From a bacterium C-53 (GTDB taxonomy: Bacteria > Bacillota > Clostridia > Lachnospirales > Lachnospiraceae): a stretch of DNA of 64,000 bases. Shown one piece after another: positions 41,404-50,333 of this stretch. Where the stretch lies: positions 28,318 to 92,317 of the forward strand of contig RAZD01000015.1 of NCBI GenBank assembly GCA_003612525.1. Reading direction: 5' to 3'. Under the pieces are notes generated by a model, which was not told the origin of the DNA, ran no database searches, and saw only the letters and a list, made by a program, of their open reading frames with translations. The position numbers and the translations under genes are program-made. Each line of letters opens with the position of its first letter. The stretch's first letter is position 1.

Positions 41404-41540
41404 GATTGAAAAATCACGCTGATGCGCTAATTTTTCAATCGGGCAATTTGAGTCAGGGCCTCAAATATGCCTCGATCGCAGTCGGAAATTTGAGATTTCC
41501 GACATGTGTCATCGCAGTAAACTGCTCTGATATGGAGGAG
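41404..41540 (+). repeat. Structured SD-linked module C1 (long form)
   Basis: Hairpin 1 pairs 41404-41414 with 41430-41440, with an inner CGC-TGAT-GCG tip. Hairpin 2 pairs GGCAATTTGAG (41442-41452) with CTCAAATATGCC (41460-41471). Its loop TCAGGGC (41453-41459) pairs with GCTCTGA (41524-41530) with one G-U. Hairpin 3 pairs 41481-41489 with 41495-41503. The purine tract TGGAGGAG (41533-41540) follows. It is the same design as A2, with changed but still paired bases. Confidence 0.8.
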
Positions 41541-41542
41541 TA

Positions 41543-41609
41543 GTGTGAAAAATAAATTTTTCACACGCAAATTTGTGCCTGCGGCCCAAATTCGCAGGCT
41601 ATGGAAAGG
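41543..41609 (+). repeat. Structured SD-linked module C2 (short form) before DUF4956
   Basis: Hairpin 1 pairs GTGTGAAAAA (41543-41552) with TTTTTCACAC (41557-41566). AATTTG (41570-41575) pairs with CAAATT (41587-41592), and the loop GCCTGCG (41577-41583) pairs with CGCAGGC (41593-41599), giving a compact H-type pseudoknot. ATGGAAAGG (41601-41609) follows and the DUF4956 start codon lies at 41623. It is almost identical to module A1 38 kb away. Confidence 0.8.
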
Positions 41610-41622
41610 CATGGGTATTTCT

Positions 41623-42297
41623 ATGAACAAAAAGGATATTGTGGAATGGTTTGCCGCGAACAGTGCAAATTTGAGTGGTGTGAAGATTTTACTGCTGCTT
41701 TGTATTGGCACGGCGCTGGGAGCGGTTATTTTTATGATTTATAAGGTGACGTATCAGGGCGTGAGCTACAATGCAAAGTTTAATTTTTCAAATGTGATTA
41801 TACTTTTGATCACAGAAGTTATTATGATGATGATCAGCAGTAATATCGTGGTATCTCTCGGAATGGTGGGCGCATTGTCAATCGTCCGCTTTCGTACGGC
41901 TGTAAAAGACGCGAGAGATACGGTTTATATATTCTGGGCGATCGTCGAAGGGCTCTGTGTCGGCTCACAGAATATGAAACTTGCGGTAGTATCAACTCTG
42001 TTCATTGCAATTGTGATTGTGGCAGCTACATTTGCAGGAAGGAAGAAGGATGCATATGTGTTGATCATCAGAGGCGGTGAAGCGGCTGTCTCACAGGAGG
42101 ATGTAGAGCAGGTGATTCATCAGTATGCGGTGAAACATGAATTAAAGACGGTGAATCGTACAGAATATTCTACTGAGATGGTGTATGAAATAAGAGCGAA
42201 AGAGACGCTGAATATGAAACTTGCGGAGGAAGTCCGTGCAATTGATGCGGTGGAATCCGTGAACTGGCTTTTGAAAACCGGAGAAATGGCAGGCTAG
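41623..42297 (+). CDS. DUF4956 domain membrane protein
   Basis: The 224-residue protein has about four hydrophobic segments near residues 20-40, 60-85, 115-130 and 135-155. The block 'SLGMVGALSIVRFRTAVKDA' is the hallmark of DUF4956. A soluble C-terminal domain of about 70 residues follows. Such proteins accompany VTC and CotH proteins, perhaps moving or sensing a polyphosphate-related product, but no reaction is proven. The open frame reaching back to 41545 is a translation of module C2 and is left out. Confidence 0.88.
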   Translation: MNKKDIVEWFAANSANLSGVKILLLLCIGTALGAVIFMIYKVTYQGVSYNAKFNFSNVIILLITEVIMMMISSNIVVSLGMVGALSIVRFRTAVKDARDTVYIFWAIVEGLCVGSQNMKLAVVSTLFIAIVIVAATFAGRKKDAYVLIIRGGEAAVSQEDVEQVIHQYAVKHELKTVNRTEYSTEMVYEIRAKETLNMKLAEEVRAIDAVESVNWLLKTGEMAG

Positions 42298-42309
42298 TGT
42301 GAAGTGAAG

Positions 42310-44610
42310 ATGATAAAAAATAACGTGCAGCAGAGGATTCTGTATCTTCTGCTGCTTGTGTCAGCGCTTGTAATGGTGATTGTGATTAATTTTTTTCATG
42401 AGGTGCGATCGATTACGGATTTTATTGATCCTGAGGAGAATGCGGTCTCTTTTAATTATTCCGACGGACGATATACAGAAGAGATTGCGGTGGAAATAAA
42501 AAAGGAACACCGCTTTGCATTTCTGACAAAGATATATTATACCTTAGACGGGAGTGAGCCCACGGAGCAGGATATGTTATATAAAGGGCCGGTGATTCTT
42601 TCGAGTGAAGAAGGGATATCCGCCTGTTCCATTCGTGCGGCGGTGTTTTACAGGGGCGAGAGAAGCCGGATTACCACGGGGACGTATCTTGTCGGTGAGA
42701 AGGCCCTTCTTTGCCATACGATACCGACGCTCTTTCTGACAGGAGACGAGGAAGGGCTGTATGGGGAAGAAGCAGGGATACTGGTGCCAGGGAAGCTATA
42801 TTCGGACTATCTTGCGTCCGGAGGCACAGAGGAAGTAAACTGGAGCACTCCGGCAAATTTCAATCGGACGGACTGGATGCGAAGGGTGAATGCCGCACTG
42901 TTTGATGCGGGTGGAAATTTGATTTTTAATGAAATATGTGATTTGAGCGTTACGGGGAATTCTTCAAGAAAATATGTTCAAAAGCCGCTGAAACTGACTG
43001 CAAACACGAAGTTTCCTCTTCAATTTGCAGGGCAGCAGGAAGCATCGATAACGCCTCACATTACACGATACAGCAAACTTAAATTTCGAAACTGCGGCAT
43101 GGATTTTCCAGAGACAATGTTGAGAGGCGCACTGGCAGCGGAGCTTGCGCGTCAGGCGGGGTTTGAGGATGCGGCTATGGTACAGCCGACGGCAATTTAT
43201 ATAAACGGAGCTTACTACGGCGTTGCGGATATGCAGACGGTCTACACGAATTCTTATCTGGCAGATCTGTATGGACTTGACAGAGATAAGATTGAGGTCT
43301 TTGATCATAGTGAGAATGAAATTTTGGCCGCTCTCGGATATGAAGAGGATGAGAGTATGGATTTTTGCGATCCGGAATTCAGAGAAGAATTTGAGCGGCT
43401 TGTGGATATTGAACAGCTCCTGCGCTATTATGCGTTTGAGCTGATTATCGGGAATACGGACTGGCCGCATAATAATATGAAGATGTGGCGTTATACAGGC
43501 AGGCATGTGGAGGGGAATCCCTTTACGGATGGAAGAGGAAGATTTCTTTTGTATGATTTTGACGCTGTATTTGAGTGCAGGGAGGACCATCAGGAGCCTT
43601 TTGAAACTTTATTTTATAATAGCAAAATGGGCAGGGACTCAGAAGAAATGTGTGATCTGATTGTGGATCTTCTGGAATATGAGGAATACAGAAATCTGTT
43701 TGTGAATTTTTTGATGGATGATCTGTCAGGCGCGTTTCAGACGGAAAATATTCTTGCTGTGCTTGAACGCTGTGTAAAACAGCTGGAACCGGAACTTCGG
43801 TATGCCTTTGAGGAATCGCCGTTTGATGAGGTCAGGGAAAACCTGACAGGATGGTCTGCGAATGTGGACAGGCTCCGTGATGTTGTCAGCAGAAGAACGG
43901 AGGAAGTGTATTCTTATATCCATCAATATTTTGACAGTGATACGACTTATGATTTAACCGTAAATGCCCCTGAGAACGGAAATATAATTGAAGTAAGCAG
44001 CCTGCGTGTCTATGGAGGCGGGGAATCTCTCACAACAACGAGGTGCAGGGAGTATGCGACGCCTGTCCGCGCCAGGGTTTCGAAAGGACAGAAATTCCTG
44101 TACTGGCTCGTGAACGGACAGAAAGTCTTGGATCTCACGTTGCGTCTTACAGATGAAGATTTTGGAGGTCTCAGCAATGGACAGATTGTAGTTGATCTTG
44201 TGACGGAGCCTTTGGGAGATGCATGCATAATGATTCATGAAGTATCGGAAAAGGGAGATACGGATTATATTGAACTGTATAACTGCGGGGAGAAGGCGGC
44301 TGCATTAAATGAGTATTTTTTAACGGACGACGAGAAAGAACCATCGAAATATCAGTGCCCTGATGCACAACTTCTGCCAGGTGAGACGATCGTAATCAAT
44401 GGAAAGAGCAATCCTGTTGTAAGTGAATATATCATGAATTTTAACCTGAAAGGCGGGGAACGGATTTATCTGTACCATCAGGGGAAAACAGAGCCGGAAG
44501 ATACAATACTCATTCCCGATATGGCGGAGGGAGAAAGCTACGGGCGGTATTGTCAGACAGAGGAGTTTCGCTTTTTCAGTAACTCAGCGTTAAGGAAAGA
44601 AGAGGGATAG
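42310..44610 (+). CDS. CotH kinase-family protein with chitobiase-like and lamin-tail domains
   Basis: The 767-residue protein has a single N-terminal membrane helix (about 9-27), a small beta domain with 'IYYTLDGSEPTEQDMLYKGP', then the CotH kinase core (about 190-480) with 'NFNRTDWMRRVNAALFD', 'IYINGAYYGVADMQ', 'GNTDWPHNNMKMWRY' and 'RFLLYDFDAVF'. The DFD and N-H-N residues match the atypical kinase site. A C-terminal lamin-tail domain has 'DYIELYNCGEKAAALNEY'. It is probably membrane-anchored and extracellular. The start is ATG 42310 or GTG 42304; neither has a strong ribosome site. Confidence 0.88.
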   Translation: MIKNNVQQRILYLLLLVSALVMVIVINFFHEVRSITDFIDPEENAVSFNYSDGRYTEEIAVEIKKEHRFAFLTKIYYTLDGSEPTEQDMLYKGPVILSSEEGISACSIRAAVFYRGERSRITTGTYLVGEKALLCHTIPTLFLTGDEEGLYGEEAGILVPGKLYSDYLASGGTEEVNWSTPANFNRTDWMRRVNAALFDAGGNLIFNEICDLSVTGNSSRKYVQKPLKLTANTKFPLQFAGQQEASITPHITRYSKLKFRNCGMDFPETMLRGALAAELARQAGFEDAAMVQPTAIYINGAYYGVADMQTVYTNSYLADLYGLDRDKIEVFDHSENEILAALGYEEDESMDFCDPEFREEFERLVDIEQLLRYYAFELIIGNTDWPHNNMKMWRYTGRHVEGNPFTDGRGRFLLYDFDAVFECREDHQEPFETLFYNSKMGRDSEEMCDLIVDLLEYEEYRNLFVNFLMDDLSGAFQTENILAVLERCVKQLEPELRYAFEESPFDEVRENLTGWSANVDRLRDVVSRRTEEVYSYIHQYFDSDTTYDLTVNAPENGNIIEVSSLRVYGGGESLTTTRCREYATPVRARVSKGQKFLYWLVNGQKVLDLTLRLTDEDFGGLSNGQIVVDLVTEPLGDACIMIHEVSEKGDTDYIELYNCGEKAAALNEYFLTDDEKEPSKYQCPDAQLLPGETIVINGKSNPVVSEYIMNFNLKGGERIYLYHQGKTEPEDTILIPDMAEGESYGRYCQTEEFRFFSNSALRKEEG

Positions 44611-44757
44611 GCATTTATCGGATGCAATGTGAATAGAATGAATATCCGGACCGTTTATAAAAAAAGTGTAAAATTCATATCATATGAAAAAACAGAGATA
44701 ATAAGAGTAAATAAAAGAAAAACAGAGATAGTATGAGAAAAACAGTGTTATACGGAT

Positions 44758-44786
44758 TTGCAATGAAAAAGCAAAAAACATAATAT
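44758..44786 (+). promoter_or_regulatory. Sigma-A promoter of groESL
   Basis: TTGCAA (44758-44763) and TAATAT (44781-44786) are 17 bases apart, ending 11 bases before the CIRCE operator. Short A-rich repeats (AAAAACAGAGATA, twice in 44688-44731) lie upstream and may act as an UP element. Confidence 0.7.
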
Positions 44787-44797
44787 AGGTTCAACGG

Positions 44798-44824
44798 TTA
44801 GCACTCAACCCAAAAGAGTGCTAA
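44798..44824 (+). promoter_or_regulatory. CIRCE operator (HrcA-binding site)
   Basis: TTAGCACTC (44798-44806), nine bases, GAGTGCTAA (44816-44824): an exact match to the CIRCE consensus. HrcA binds it to repress chaperone genes until heat shock. No hrcA gene is in the window. Confidence 0.98.
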
Positions 44825-44874
44825 TAAGCAAAAGGAAAAATCAGAAATGTTAGAGAAGAAAGGAGTTATTTATT

Positions 44875-45159
44875 ATGAAGTTAAAACCGTTAGGAGACAG
44901 AGTTGTTTTAAAGCAGCTTGAAGCAGAAGAGAAGACAGCATCCGGTATCGTACTGCCGGGACAGAGCCAGGAGAAGCCTCAGCAGGCGGAAGTTGTTGCA
45001 GTAGGACCGGGCGGAGTTGTAGACGGAAAAGAAATTACAATGCATGTAGAAGCGGGACAGCAGGTAATTTATTCCAAATATGCTGGAACGGAAGTGAAGA
45101 TCGACGGAGAAGAATACATCATTGTAAAACAGAACGATATTTTGGCAGTTTGCGAATAA
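44875..45159 (+). CDS. groES: Co-chaperonin GroES
   Basis: The 94-residue protein is a normal GroES: 'MKLKPLGDRVVLKQLEAEEK', the mobile loop 'KTASGIVLPGQSQEK', and 'YIIVKQNDILAVCE' at the end. It forms the heptameric lid on GroEL in the cytosol. It is first in the operon, behind CIRCE and AAAGGAG. Confidence 0.98.
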   Translation: MKLKPLGDRVVLKQLEAEEKTASGIVLPGQSQEKPQQAEVVAVGPGGVVDGKEITMHVEAGQQVIYSKYAGTEVKIDGEEYIIVKQNDILAVCE

Positions 45160-45173
45160 AACATTGTGTATAA

Positions 45174-46817
<1,644 letters not shown>

Positions 46818-46869
46818 TTCGGTGAACTATTTACAGACATTCAGATTATTGTAGGTATATGAAATAAGA

Positions 46870-46918
46870 TAAGGTGTAAAATCCTGAAATCCTTCAGTGG
46901 TTTTACACCTTGTTTTTA
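46870..46918 (+). terminator. Rho-independent terminator of groESL
   Basis: AAGGTGTAAAA and TTTTACACCTT pair around a loop and are followed by GTTTTT. It lies about 55 bases after groEL. Confidence 0.9.
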
Positions 46919-46968
46919 TCAGAATTTTTAGGATATTGGTATCAATCGGGAATTATGGAGGAAAAAGT

Positions 46969-47553
46969 ATGACTGAACGGGAAAAAATGTTAGCAGGACA
47001 ACTTTATGATTGTGGAGATGATGAACTGTTATCACAATGGCATAAAGCAAAGAACTTAGTGAGAAAGTATAATAATACGGATTCTGAAAATAACACAGAA
47101 AAAGAAGAGATATTAAGTGAATTGCTGGGAGGAAAGGGCGAAAATCTTTGGATAACGGCGCCATTTTTCGTTGACTATGGCAATAATATTTATTTTGGAA
47201 ATAATTGCGAGGTAAATATGAATTGTACATTTTTGGATGATAATAGCATTCATATAGGAGATAATGCACTGATTGCTCCGAATGTGCAGATCTATACAGC
47301 CTTTCATCCAACCAACGCGGCTGACCGGTTCGGAGAGCCAAAGGAGGATGGTTCATTTGAGTTTTGCAAAACTCAGACGGCGCCTGTCAGAATCGGGAAC
47401 AATGTGTGGATTGGCGGCGGAGCCATTATTATGCCTGGGGTAACAATCGGAAATAATGTTGTGATCGGAGCGGGAAGCGTTGTTACAAAAGATATCCCGG
47501 ACAATATGATAGCGTACGGGAGTCCCTGCCGTGTAGTGAGAGAGAATCGGTAG
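46969..47553 (+). CDS. Sugar O-acetyltransferase (maltose/galactoside acetyltransferase family)
   Basis: The 194-residue protein has an N-terminal 'MTEREKMLAGQLYDCGDDEL' and left-handed parallel beta-helix hexapeptide repeats ('NNVWIGGGAIIMPGVTIGNN', then 'VVIGAGSVVTKDI'). His near 'YTAFHPTNAADR' is the catalytic base. It transfers acetyl from acetyl-CoA to sugars in the cytosol, perhaps to clear non-metabolised sugars. ATG 46969 follows GGAGGA. No operon partner survives: the next frame is a gene remnant. Confidence 0.93.
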   Translation: MTEREKMLAGQLYDCGDDELLSQWHKAKNLVRKYNNTDSENNTEKEEILSELLGGKGENLWITAPFFVDYGNNIYFGNNCEVNMNCTFLDDNSIHIGDNALIAPNVQIYTAFHPTNAADRFGEPKEDGSFEFCKTQTAPVRIGNNVWIGGGAIIMPGVTIGNNVVIGAGSVVTKDIPDNMIAYGSPCRVVRENR

Positions 47554-47556
47554 CTT

Positions 47557-47939
47557 TTGGCTGTTTATGATGAAAGCAAAGCACCACAGTTTATATCGTC
47601 AAGAGTGGAATTCACAGTCATATTGAAAAATTTGAATTATGGGGAAAACAGGGACGATAAAAGTGAAATAAATGGGTTTTCACAAGGAGTAGAAGAAGTA
47701 TTTCTAAATGCCTTGCGTAATAATCCGTATATTTCAAGAAAGGAATTGTCAAAGCTGTTAATGATTTCAGAAGGTGGCGTCAAATATCGTTTGAAAAAGT
47801 TGAAAAACAAAGGTTTAATTGAGCATGTAGGTGCTTCAAGGGGAGGTCATTGGGTAATAAAATGATTTTGGATAGTGTATCCCAAATTACCCCAAAACCA
47901 CCCCAAAATCCTTCTGAAATTACCCCAAAATGTTTATAG
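47557..47939 (+). pseudogene. Remnant of an AlbA_2/Schlafen-type ATP-binding regulator (C-terminal winged helix)
   Basis: The open frame 47557-47865 lacks a credible start and opens with 'SKAPQFISSRVEFTVIL', which looks like the end of an AlbA_2 regulator. A winged helix follows ('NPYISRKELSKLLMISEGGV' then 'RYRLKKLKNKGLIEHVG', reading from the sequence as 'KYRLKKLKNKGLIEHVG'). Just beyond the stop, another frame reads 'SQITPKPPQNPSEITPK' (47862-47939), the Thr-Pro linker often found in this family. The parts are out of natural order, so this is a rearranged, dead gene. Confidence 0.6.
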
Positions 47940-48043
47940 ACTGGCTGTTGACTTATGAGAAACATATGGAGCTTGTAAATATGAGATAGGGGATATGTAC
48001 CAAAAAGAAAACTTAGTATATTTATGGGGGAGAAAGATTTATT

Positions 48044-48286
48044 ATGATGAAAAGACTTAGAAAGTGGTTAAAAAGCGCTGCTGGTAAAATTTCTGTGTTT
48101 TTATTGATAATAAGTATAATTCTTTTGATTATAGCTTGTTCTTCATGGGGAGATTTTACAGATAGGACTGCCAATAATATTAACAATATTTTATTTGGAA
48201 TGGCAACAAATTTACTTGGAATAATAGTTACAGTATCATTTGTACAATTTTTTATAGGTTTGAAGATAAGATTAGAGAGTATATGA
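48044..48286 (+). CDS. Small two-helix membrane protein
   Basis: The 80-residue protein has a basic N-terminus and two hydrophobic helices, near residues 17-34 and 52-72. It starts behind GGGGAGAAAG. No family is recognised. Its stop overlaps the start of the next gene (ATGA at 48283-48286), so the two are either translationally coupled or were once a single protein split by a frameshift. Its base composition is more AT-rich than the flanking chromosome. Confidence 0.5.
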   Translation: MMKRLRKWLKSAAGKISVFLLIISIILLIIACSSWGDFTDRTANNINNILFGMATNLLGIIVTVSFVQFFIGLKIRLESI

Positions 48287-48618
48287 TTTCAATGCTAAAT
48301 AATATATCATTTAAGTATTATACTGAGATTGAAAATATTTTGGAAGAGTTTGTTGAGAAATCATTTTCGCTAGATACAAGGGGAAATATTCTTGGAAATA
48401 TTTCCCTAATGTGGAATAAGGAGAAGAAGATAAAAGATGTTATAAGCGAAAGTATAAAAGACACCAATTATGATTGGATAGAAATTATTTCTCAATCAAA
48501 GAATGCAAGTATTATGAGACCCTATGTGCAACTATATTTTTTACTAAAAAAGGAAGCAGATTTGTTAAATAAATACAGGGAAGAAGTGGATAAATTGGAT
48601 ACAGAAAAGAGTACATAA
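48283..48618 (+). CDS. Small cytosolic protein coupled to the membrane protein before it
   Basis: The 111-residue protein has no membrane segment and is rich in charged residues; it looks helical ('YTEIENILEEFVEKSFS', 'YFLLKKEADLLNKYREEVD'). It starts within the stop codon of the upstream gene and has no ribosome site of its own apart from AAGATTAGAGAG. I recognise no domain. If the two frames are read as one protein, it would be the cytosolic tail of a two-helix membrane protein. Confidence 0.5.
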   Translation: MISMLNNISFKYYTEIENILEEFVEKSFSLDTRGNILGNISLMWNKEKKIKDVISESIKDTNYDWIEIISQSKNASIMRPYVQLYFLLKKEADLLNKYREEVDKLDTEKST

Positions 48619-48835
48619 TATATTTAGGGCAGGGGATGTGGACGATTTTCTGCATCCCCAAGACTAAATTGCTCTCCTTTTGGAGTGCTTGTTACGAATG
48701 TTTTTATCCCTTATGCCCTTATCCCTTACTATGAAGGAAAAGCTATTTTGCCAAATTACCGCAAAAGAAAAACGCTGCAATCCTCAAGATTACAACACTC
48801 TCTAAATCCTATTCAATTTTGCCGGACACATCTTA

Positions 48836-49057
48836 TCAGCCCTCTGTTTCGATTTCCGCTATCTCCTTTGCCGTTGCGCTCATAATCCGTATGCCCGTAT
48901 CGCTCATGCCGTCAAGGAGCGCGGCGAGATAAACATTTCGTTGCTTATTATTATACGGCTGTCCGTATATAATTATGATGGTAGAGCTTAAAGAAATGAC
49001 AGGCGAATTATGAAATATATGTCTTGCCCCGAAGCAGCGAAGAAATGGGCATTTCAA
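48836..49057 (-). pseudogene. Short remnant, possibly of a mobile-element protein
   Basis: The minus-strand frame ends in 'LAALLDGMSDTGIRIMSATA' followed by an acidic 'KEIAEIETEG'. That looks like the C-terminus of a conjugative or recombinase-linked protein, but there is no sensible N-terminus or ribosome site. I give it as a fragment only. Confidence 0.3.
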
Positions 49058-49190
49058 AAATTGGCTATATGTGGATGATACCGAAAGACGCAGAAAAAAC
49101 TTTGACGTTTACCGCTGCAACCATAATTGCCCGCAGTAGTTGCGGCAATGTAATAGGTTCTTTATAGCAGGTAAGTATAATTATTGTTAA
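49010..49190 (+). pseudogene. Remnant of a small excisionase-like helix-turn-helix gene
   Basis: ATG 49010 opens 'MKYMSCPEAAKKWAFQKLA', then the frame breaks. A second frame reads 'YMWMIPKDAEK'. Together these are the two ends of the common small HTH protein that begins with 'SCPEAAKKWGIS' and ends with 'IPKDAEKP'; the middle (the helix-turn-helix) has been deleted. It marks the 48.6-49.2 kb stretch as a graveyard of mobile-element genes. Confidence 0.5.
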
Positions 49191-49214
49191 AATATATGTC
49201 AAAGGAGGTTCATT

Positions 49215-49754
49215 ATGTCATTATCAAAAAAAATATATGAATTAAGAAAGCGTAATGGAATGTCGCAAGAAGCATTGGCTGAAAAAATAAATGTTTCAAG
49301 ACAATCTATTTCTAAGTGGGAGTCTGGCGAAACAATACCAGAGATTGACCGCATAATAGAATTAAGTAAAGTGTTCAGCGTTTCAACAGATTACCTTTTA
49401 TTGTCTGGTGAAGTAGAAACTTTGACAAATCGAACAAAGCAGTTAGAAAAACAACATGAGGATTTGCAGGAGAAAATAAAAAAAGAGCATATTAAAAGTT
49501 TCCGTATATTAAGTAGTGGTTTCATATATGCTATTGCATTAGCAGTTTTCTTTTTCCTTCAATTACCACTACCATATCTTGAGCCATTTGGAAATTCTCT
49601 GTCAACAGCCTTAAATGAATTAGCAATAGTTTTCTTTCTTGCGACTGCCATTGTAACAGCGGTAAATTTACAGATAGTTAAAAAGCACCGAATCACAATA
49701 TTTAATAATGAGAGTAATCAAGATGAAAATAAGGAAAGTAATGACGGGAACTAA
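49215..49754 (+). CDS. Xre-family regulator with C-terminal membrane helices
   Basis: The 179-residue protein has an N-terminal lambda-repressor-like HTH ('[20 protein letters not shown]' then '[15 protein letters not shown]'), a coiled-coil linker (about 75-95), and two hydrophobic helices near 100-120 and 130-150. Membrane-tethered Xre proteins of this type are widespread in Clostridia and may sense envelope conditions. AAAGGAGG precedes the start. The next gene overlaps its end by 14 bases, so the pair may work together. Confidence 0.85.
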   Translation: MSLSKKIYELRKRNGMSQEALAEKINVSRQSISKWESGETIPEIDRIIELSKVFSVSTDYLLLSGEVETLTNRTKQLEKQHEDLQEKIKKEHIKSFRILSSGFIYAIALAVFFFLQLPLPYLEPFGNSLSTALNELAIVFFLATAIVTAVNLQIVKKHRITIFNNESNQDENKESNDGN

Positions 49755-50229
49755 AAAAATGCGAATAGCGCATGTTTTTTCTGCAATATGTGCTATGTCA
49801 GCAATACTTCTGTTTATACTATTCTTTTACACTCCATTATTTAATCCAGGACGCATTTATTATGACAATGATTTACTTCTTAATGAAGATGATAATTATC
49901 ATTGTTCTGTAACGAATGGAATGTTAATAATTCCTGATCACGAGAACAAAATCTCATCTGAAAATTTTTCGGGTATGCGAACAGTTTATACATTTGTTTC
50001 AAACGTGGATACGCAGATTTCAATTTCGTGGGATATAAATGTTAAACACGGAAATTTCAAAATAGTTTTAGTCGATATAGAAAATTCAAAAATAGAAATG
50101 GTAATATGCGATGGAACAGATAGCAATAGAATAGATAGCTATGAGTTGTCTGCCGGAGAATACCGAATTAGATTTGTCGGAGATGGTGCAAACCTAAACG
50201 GAGAATTTTATATTTCACAGACTAAATAG
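49741..50229 (+). CDS. Hypothetical membrane-anchored protein partnered with the Xre regulator
   Basis: From ATG 49741, which has AAGGA six bases ahead, the protein has 162 residues. One N-terminal helix (about 10-30) is followed by an extracellular-type beta-rich domain ('[19 protein letters not shown]', '[17 protein letters not shown]') that resembles a beta-sandwich. No family is recognised. Overlap with the tethered regulator suggests a two-part sensing unit, with this protein outside and the regulator inside. That is inference from context. Confidence 0.6.
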   Translation: MTGTKKMRIAHVFSAICAMSAILLFILFFYTPLFNPGRIYYDNDLLLNEDDNYHCSVTNGMLIIPDHENKISSENFSGMRTVYTFVSNVDTQISISWDINVKHGNFKIVLVDIENSKIEMVICDGTDSNRIDSYELSAGEYRIRFVGDGANLNGEFYISQTK

Positions 50230-50236
50230 TCCAATC

Positions 50237-50295
50237 CGACTATGCTGCAATACAGCGGGAAATAAAAACCGTTGTATTGCAGCATAGTTTTCATG
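50237..50295. terminator. Bidirectional terminator between convergent genes
   Basis: ACTATGCTGCAATACA and TGTATTGCAGCATAGT are perfect arms around an AT-rich loop, with TTTTC on the plus side. It lies between the hypothetical gene and the minus-strand GH13 gene. Confidence 0.85.
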
Positions 50296-50333
50296 CGGCT
50301 TTGAGACGTGGTGAACAGATTATTCTACTATTT

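Noticed and set aside
41349..41622. Small open frames before DUF4956
   Set aside because: They are translations of modules C0-C2, without ribosome sites of their own, and match only the repeat copies.
47881..47930. Repeated ACCCCAAAA words as a possible repeat array or CRISPR
   Set aside because: Only three loose copies with irregular spacing; better explained as the Thr-Pro-Lys linker codons of a decayed AlbA_2-type gene.
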